Assembly: GCA_958415245.1 (NCBI GenBank)
Contig: CATYYP010000025.1
Span: forward strand, 1 to 11,629
Direction of reading: 5' to 3'
Length of the DNA stretch: 11,629 nt
Source of the DNA: Schaalia odontolytica
GTDB taxonomy: Bacteria > Actinomycetota > Actinomycetes > Actinomycetales > Actinomycetaceae
The position numbers and the translations under genes are program-made. The first letter of the stretch is position 1; every line of letters starts with the position of its first letter. The notes below the pieces were generated by a model. The model ran no database searches. It was not told the DNA's origin and saw only the letters and a program-made list of their open reading frames with translations. Below are positions 8,401-11,629 of this stretch, one piece after another.

Positions 8401-11400
8401 GCCTTGAGCGGGGCGTCGTCCTGGACGTAGACCGTGACGGTGCCTCGGGCGGAGCCGCCGCGGCCGTCGCTCACCGCGTAGGACACGAGGTAGGTGCCGG
8501 CCTGCAAGGGCGTGTGCACCTGGATGGTCGAGGAGGACAGGGCCTGCGGCTCGAGCTCGGGCGTGGCCGTCTCGAGGCTACCCTCCTCGAGCGCGAGCGG
8601 ATCGCCGTCAGGGTCCACGTCGTTCGACAGGACGTTGACGGTCACCATGCGGTCCGGGCGGGTCAGCACCGTGTCGGGCACGGCGACCGGGTTCTGGTTC
8701 AACGTGGGCGCGGCCGAGATCGCGACACGCACGCGGGCAGAGGCATGTCCGCCCTGGCGGTCCTCGACCGTGTAGGTGAAGGAGTCGGTGCCCGAGGCGT
8801 TCTGGTTCGGCGTGTAGTCGATCCACGTCGGGCCGACGGTCGCGTTGCCTAGCTGCGGGGACGACCCGAGGCCGCCCAGGGTCACGGAGTCACCGTCGGG
8901 GTCGATGCCGTCCAGGGGCACCGCGATACGGGTGGTCTGCCCCGCGGCCGCCCAGGCTGTGATGCCGCGGGGGCGCGGCTCCTGGTTCTGATCGGAGGCA
9001 CCCATCACCTCGAAGGTGACGGTGCTCGAGGCGCGGTTGCCCGCAGAGTCGATGACCGAGTAGGTCACGTCCATGAGACCGGGTGTCTGCCCAGCCTCAA
9101 GGCGCACCTGGTTGCCCGTGACGAAGGGGGATCCCAGGGCGGAACCCTGGTCGTATTCGAGGGTCGACTCGACCTGCAGGTTCAGGCCAGCGGGCGAGCG
9201 ATCGTTCGCCAGAACCGACACGGTGCCCACGTCACCGACGCGCACCTTGACGTGGTCAGGCTTGAGGATGGGCGGCAGGTCCGAGCGGTCCGCCGCTCCG
9301 GGGATGACCATCACGTCGGCCGTGGCCTCGCCGACGCCGTTGGACACGGTGTAGCTGAACTGCACCGTGCGGTCCAAGCCCGCGGGCGCGGTCACGCGCA
9401 GCAGGTGACGATCGATGAGGGCAACCTCGATCTCGGGGGTGTTCGAGGCGTCCACGGAGACGATCGACAGCAGGCCGCCGGAGGGGTCGTAGTCGTTGTT
9501 CAGTGGCGCGACGAGGACGGAGCCGCCCTGCGGCAGGACCGCCGTGTCATTTTCGGCGACGGGGGGCTCGCTCGAGGGCGCCATGACCTCGACGCGGATG
9601 ATGCCCAGCGTCGTCGCGATGCCGTCGGACACGGTGTAGGCGAACGAGTAGGAGCCCGGCTCGGCCGCCCTAAAGTCGATCGTTCCGTGATCCAGGTCCG
9701 GCTGGATCGAGGCGCCGGCGGGCGCACCGGACACGGCCGCCAGGGTCAGCTGGTCGCCGTTCGGGTCGGTGTCATTCTTGAGCGGATCGAGCGTGACGGT
9801 CTCACCCGGGTGCGCCTGGAACAGGTCGCCATTCGCGGACGGAGGCAAGTTTCCGGCCTCCTGAACGTCGACGATCAGCTCACCGCGGGTCTCCGCGCCC
9901 TGGTCGTCGGCGACCGTGAGAACGATGGACTTCGGGCCGGCTGCGCCGCCCTCCTCGTTAATGGTGACGGAGCCGTCCTCGGTGAAGGAGACCTTCAGCC
10001 CCTCGGGGGCCTCGGCGTTCTTCAGGTAGATCGGGTCGCCGTCGGGATCGCGCCAATCGCTCAGAGCCTCGTACTGGATCTGGGCGCCCGCGCCGATCTT
10101 GACGGTAGGGACGCGCAGCTGCGCGGGCCCCTCGTTCTGATCGAAGGGGTGAATGGTAACGCGCACGTTGGCCTCCGCCGAGGCCTGGCCGTCGGAAGCC
10201 GCGTAGGTAAAGGTCGTCGAGCCGACCTGCGAGGCCGACACTCCGCTGATCTGCAGGGCTCGTCCGCTGCGCGCGACGGTCACGACGCCCCACTCGGGCT
10301 GCTTGACCGGCGCTGCGGTCAGCACGTCACCGTCGAGGTCGGAGTCGTTGTCGAGGACGGGCAGGATGGTCGAGCGGCCCGGGCGGATGCCGAACTCGTC
10401 GTCCTCGGCCTCGGGCGGGGTGTTTTCCTCGCGCTGCTGCGGGTCCGCGACCTCGTTCGTCAGCTCGGGGCTGTCCTGCTCGTCCTCGTTTTCCTCGAGC
10501 TCGTTTTCGACCTCGTCCCAGTTGTCCATGAGGACCATATTCGAGTCGGGCAGCCACACGCTGCCCTGCGCGACGTCGTTGAGGACGATGGCCTTGCGGT
10601 TCGTGCGGAAGACGATGTCACGAGCGGTCGTCAACGTATCAACGACCATCTGCTTGTTCGCGGACGGGTCGTCGCACGCACGCATGTAGGCGCCCGACAC
10701 GCTCCACGCTCCGTACGCGCAGCCTTCGTGGCGAACGGGGGCCGCGGGATTGCCGCTGACGCCGCTCTCAGTGGCGGGCGTGATCGTCGGGGTTCCACCC
10801 GCCAGCGGGATCGACACGAGGGCCGAGGGCGTGGCGAGCAGGACGGAATCCGCCTTCGGTCCGGCGAGCTGCAGGATGCCGCCCTCCTCGACTCCGGCGG
10901 CGCCCAGGTCGAGCTTCTTGCCACCCGGGAGGAAGAGGGTATTGGACTGCGAGTCGAGGGCGACGACCTGGTCGCCGACGACAGTGATGCTCAGCTGTGC
11001 GTCCTCTGGGATGCCGTCGATCCGGCTGGTCGCGGCCTGGTCGACGGTCCCCTGGCGCTTGACGGTCGTCAGCGTGCCCGAGGCGGCCAGGGAGTACACG
11101 GAACCGTCGAGTCCGGTCACGAAGGCGCTCGTGCCCATGTTCGAGGACAGGGCCGCGCCCTCGGACAGGTTCGCGGGGCTGGGCGCGGTGGCCGACGTGG
11201 TCCACAGGGTACCGTCGGTGGGGTTGAGGACGCCGAGGACGTCACCGCCCTGCATGGCGCTCGAGCCGGAGGGCAGAGCCGTCGGGGAGCCGAGGGAGAC
11301 CTGGGTGACGTTGACGGGAGCGACGGTCAGCGAGGTGAGGTCGGAGACGGTGACGGTCTCGCCCGCCTGGCCGCCGTCGTTGACGTTGACCTGCGTGACT

Positions 11401-11516
11401 TCAGCACCCTTGTAGATAACGCCTGCGATGCACAGCGCAGCAACGACCAGCACCAGGACAAACGCTGGCAGGCGTCGCCTTGTACTGGTTACTTTTCGTC
11501 GCAATTGCGCGCTCAT
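5499..11516 (-). CDS. Giant membrane-anchored surface protein with beta-propeller-like, cadherin/Ig-like and fibronectin type III domains
   Basis: This 2005-residue protein is the first gene of the operon. A short basic N-terminus (RRK, TRRR) precedes one hydrophobic segment (about 16-35) with no obvious lipobox or signal-peptidase site, so it is likely a signal anchor with the bulk outside. Residues 41-330 are short beta repeats (for example NPTDGTLWTT, GLDGSVYSLA, GDQVVALDS) that resemble propeller blades. Residues 331-373 form a strongly acidic linker. About eleven Ig/cadherin-like repeats fill 367-1424, and two clear FN3 domains fill 1425-1603. Divergent beta-sandwich-like segments and a Cys-containing tail end the protein. 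There is no LPXTG signal and no C-terminal membrane segment. The start was chosen at ATG 11514-11516 because GGGAGAGGG lies just upstream; a 35-codon extension would cross the promoter region and looks non-coding. It may be an adhesin, a wall-spanning scaffold or a client of the MoxR/DUF58 pair. Its true function is unknown. Confidence 0.93.
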   Translation of the reverse strand: MSAQLRRKVTSTRRRLPAFVLVLVVAALCIAGVIYKGAEVTQVNVNDGGQAGETVTVSDLTSLTVAPVNVTQVSLGSPTALPSGSSAMQGGDVLGVLNPTDGTLWTTSATAPSPANLSEGAALSSNMGTSAFVTGLDGSVYSLAASGTLTTVKRQGTVDQAATSRIDGIPEDAQLSITVVGDQVVALDSQSNTLFLPGGKKLDLGAAGVEEGGILQLAGPKADSVLLATPSALVSIPLAGGTPTITPATESGVSGNPAAPVRHEGCAYGAWSVSGAYMRACDDPSANKQMVVDTLTTARDIVFRTNRKAIVLNDVAQGSVWLPDSNMVLMDNWDEVENELEENEDEQDSPELTNEVADPQQREENTPPEAEDDEFGIRPGRSTILPVLDNDSDLDGDVLTAAPVKQPEWGVVTVARSGRALQISGVSASQVGSTTFTYAASDGQASAEANVRVTIHPFDQNEGPAQLRVPTVKIGAGAQIQYEALSDWRDPDGDPIYLKNAEAPEGLKVSFTEDGSVTINEEGGAAGPKSIVLTVADDQGAETRGELIVDVQEAGNLPPSANGDLFQAHPGETVTLDPLKNDTDPNGDQLTLAAVSGAPAGASIQPDLDHGTIDFRAAEPGSYSFAYTVSDGIATTLGIIRVEVMAPSSEPPVAENDTAVLPQGGSVLVAPLNNDYDPSGGLLSIVSVDASNTPEIEVALIDRHLLRVTAPAGLDRTVQFSYTVSNGVGEATADVMVIPGAADRSDLPPILKPDHVKVRVGDVGTVSVLANDRSPAGLNLQVESTLEYDQGSALGSPFVTGNQVRLEAGQTPGLMDVTYSVIDSAGNRASSTVTFEVMGASDQNQEPRPRGITAWAAAGQTTRIAVPLDGIDPDGDSVTLGGLGSSPQLGNATVGPTWIDYTPNQNASGTDSFTYTVEDRQGGHASARVRVAISAAPTLNQNPVAVPDTVLTRPDRMVTVNVLSNDVDPDGDPLALEEGSLETATPELEPQALSSSTIQVHTPLQAGTYLVSYAVSDGRGGSARGTVTVYVQDDAPLKAPIARDDFVSYEELPTDGSAVRVKVLDNDEDPDGSINELTVTTSESGVTVEGSDVLIPVTDSMRLVVYTITDRDGLTNSAVVTVPGRDTTAPFLNTAGLPIEMDAGTSRTINLSDYVVTRSGRSPRLVDDSSPVAQTGLDSVVADSPTQLTLTANASFGGNSAFLIQVADGDASDSGTLTASLSLPVRIKATQNQPPTFAPTAIRVEAGGAAVTQDLRLGVRDPEGTDVSTFTYAMGSAPDTISASLSGTVLTVSAPENAPAGSAGAIAVSVTDEQGNTVNGSIPVEVVATTKPRIQLPAYNVKAKVGETVSVDVASQATNPFPDTPITLEGTAISLGDATTSTSGTVVTITPKSAGTISVAYRVNDKLKDPSRVVQGTITVTVKGPPDAPTAVVARAKGPTGATVSFNAPASNGERITEYRIFSGGSQVATCTETVCEVNGLTTGRSYTFTVKAVNSAGVSEAGTSNEITLSGVPDRPGGPTVEAGDGTLKVKWDAPNDNGSRITSYTVYASIAGSAASSCTTNGEQTCTIKSLVNDRTYTVTVVATNANGNSQASPGVTGTPKATILAPDTPSITSGKVRNALDGRLEITLTWNYFKSGGTGWGSTKVTVNGVTKTVSGGVNNEMNGTDTTTMIVDSADELTATVTVSNVEGRTATSASKSFSPILKPPTPDAPGLHAPRDNSSGQIQVSNARLREGNGYKAADLELFYADTPEKCKAPGNPVNFNNGDQADFVIGPLDPGATVTYYFCQRGKKNGSYQWSDTASVTGVVGTGQRSRDDDDDNGPIPTFEVQATASYVEKNQSWGVAASWSNPSGVEITQTNTWIEGLKDSTKQSWSGPLTNWWAEDLAPGHEYTIVVELIGKKGQHREVKTTVKTGDLADNVKATFEGAVTCPNGQPCGSMTLRAVNASNYSSGVTLVCRVKTGRPSAITEFRFSRDNPRITGILTEATTADELKSPVVDCRAE
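5502..6707 (-). other. Divergent C-terminal segment of the surface protein (residues 1604-2005)
   Basis: Three further beta-sandwich-like stretches can be suggested: about 1604-1706, 1707-1814 and 1825-1917. They have weak FN3 features, such as GPLDPGATVTYYFC (1776-1789) and DLAPGHEYTIVVEL (1887-1900). A run of five Asp residues (1818-1822) separates the second and third. The last 88 residues hold four cysteines (1933, 1939, 1960, 2002) and no membrane segment, so the end of the protein is probably free and disulfide-stabilised outside the cell. I do not recognise a named domain for the final part. Confidence 0.6.
6051..6065 (-). repeat. Short GAC/GAT alternating run encoding five Asp residues
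   Basis: On the coding strand the five codons are GAC GAT GAC GAT GAC, a 2.5-copy hexamer lying between two beta domains of the surface protein. Gain or loss of a hexamer would keep the reading frame, so the linker length could vary between strains. At this copy number it may simply be an acidic linker. Confidence 0.6.
6708..7244 (-). repeat. Two fibronectin type III domains in the surface protein (residues 1425-1603)
   Basis: Both units show the FN3 pattern. Unit 1 (1425-1511) starts PPDAPT and has SNGERITEYRIF, NGLTTGRSYTFTVKAVNSAG and a closing S. Unit 2 (1512-1603) starts VPDRPGGPTV and has W535 in VKWDAPNDNGSRITSYTVY, then SLVNDRTYTVTVVATNANG. Each carries one close pair of cysteines at the same place in the fold: Cys1471/Cys1476 and Cys1560/Cys1568. 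This suggests a conserved cross-strand disulfide outside the cell. FN3 domains of this kind act as spacers or ligand-binding modules. Confidence 0.9.
7245..10418 (-). repeat. Tandem array of about eleven cadherin/Ig-like domains in the surface protein (residues 367-1424)
   Basis: The array is read as eleven units of roughly 90-106 residues. They start near residues 367, 459, 555, 648, 742, 841, 936, 1035, 1126, 1232 and 1331. Most units open with a Pro-rich joint, carry a DxDxDG-type turn and end in a Y/F-x-V-x-D-x-x-G strand. Turn examples are LDNDSDLDGD in unit 1, KNDTDPNGDQ in unit 3, SNDVDPDGDP in unit 7 and LDNDEDPDGS in unit 8. Final-strand examples are YTVSDG and YAVSDGRGG. This is the pattern of Big_9/cadherin-like extracellular domains. 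The units are diverged at DNA level, so this is an old protein repeat and not a recent DNA duplication. Boundaries are approximate. Confidence 0.85.
10527..11396 (-). other. N-terminal beta-propeller-like region of the surface protein (residues 41-330)
   Basis: The segment is built from short hydrophobic strands separated by Gly/Asp turns. Examples are GVLNPTDGTLWTTS (95-108), FVTGLDGSVYSLAASG (132-147), VVGDQVVALDSQSNTLF (179-195) and IVLNDVAQGSVWLPD (310-324). This is the texture of PQQ- or WD-like propeller blades, but I cannot count blades reliably. It contains two cysteines, 266 and 281, which are close enough to pair. The assignment is from pattern only and needs structure prediction. 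Confidence 0.5.
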
Positions 11517-11519
11517 TGA

Positions 11520-11528
11520 CCCTCTCCC
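11520..11528 (-). promoter_or_regulatory. Ribosome binding site deciding the surface-protein start
   Basis: The minus-strand sequence GGGAGAGGG lies 3 nt before ATG 11514-11516, with its GGAG core about 8 nt away. It supports this start over the in-frame ATG 35 codons upstream, which would place coding sequence across the AT-rich leader. Confidence 0.75.
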
Positions 11529-11592
11529 GATTGCTGAGCAGCCTCCACTCAATAGTGTGGCACGACTACACCGCATACTAATAGTTAACGAG

Positions 11593-11621
11593 AATCTATC
11601 AGATGGGCACTTACTTAACAA
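11593..11621 (-). promoter_or_regulatory. Candidate housekeeping promoter of the operon
   Basis: Reading the minus strand, TTGTTA (11616-11621) and TAGATT (11593-11598) are separated by 17 nt. Each matches four of six bases of the sigma-70-type -35 and -10 consensus. Transcription would start near 11586, giving a leader of about 70 nt. The stretch 11540-11629 is visibly richer in A/T than the genes. A second possible -10 element (TAGTAT, 11574-11579) has no good -35 partner. Confidence 0.45.
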
Positions 11622-11629
11622 CTAGAGGG

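Noticed and set aside
7245..10418. A CRISPR or DNA-level tandem repeat
   Set aside because: Similarity between units is at protein level only. No near-identical DNA repeats of regular spacing were seen.
9252..11519. A 755-codon open frame on the plus strand, opposite the surface-protein gene
   Set aside because: It is the mirror of the Val/Asp/Thr-rich repeat codons on the other strand. No domain is visible, and the opposite frame is well supported.
11517..11621. A 35-residue N-terminal extension of the surface protein
   Set aside because: The upstream sequence is AT-rich with promoter-like elements. The inner ATG has a strong ribosome site and leads directly into a typical basic-then-hydrophobic signal anchor.

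Overview
The window comes from a high-GC Gram-positive bacterium, most likely an actinomycete of the Actinomyces/Schaalia type. That assignment rests on the G+C content (about 65-72% in most lines I counted), the codon usage, and recall of the same gene order in that group. It is not certain at genus level.

Everything that can be supported lies on the minus strand as one tightly packed transcription unit, read from right to left. (1) 11593-11621 is a candidate promoter in a short AT-richer leader. (2) 5499-11516 encodes a 2005-residue membrane-anchored surface protein. It has an N-terminal signal anchor, a beta-propeller-like region, about eleven cadherin/Ig-like repeats, two clear fibronectin type III (FN3) domains, and a divergent C-terminal tail with several more beta-sandwich-like segments. 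(3) 4502-5467 encodes a MoxR-type AAA+ ATPase. (4) 3256-4482 encodes a DUF58 protein with two membrane segments and a vWA-like core. (5) 596-3259 encodes an eight-pass membrane protein with an external transglutaminase-like domain. (6) 1-599 holds the first 199 codons of a Hanks-type Ser/Thr protein kinase that runs off the left edge.

The genes are separated by 31 and 17 nt, then joined by ATGA and GTGA stop/start overlaps. This points to one operon with translational coupling. MoxR ATPase + DUF58 + transglutaminase-like membrane protein is a recurrent partnership in bacteria. The version headed by an Ig/FN3 surface protein and followed by a Ser/Thr kinase is a conserved but poorly characterised actinobacterial arrangement. 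A reasonable model is an envelope-remodelling or surface-protein-maturation machine: the ATPase and DUF58 act as a cytoplasmic/membrane chaperone pair, the transglutaminase-like protein works or binds outside, the surface protein reaches across the envelope, and the kinase signals to or regulates the complex.

The most striking feature is that the transglutaminase-like domain has lost two of its three catalytic residues. Asp replaces Cys and Arg replaces His, while the Asp of the DPTP motif and the surrounding fold motifs remain. It is probably a binding or scaffold pseudoenzyme. I found no RNA genes, insertion sequences, CRISPR arrays or intergenic terminators. No gap between genes exceeds 31 nt. 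The 113-nt leader at the right edge is the only longer non-coding stretch.
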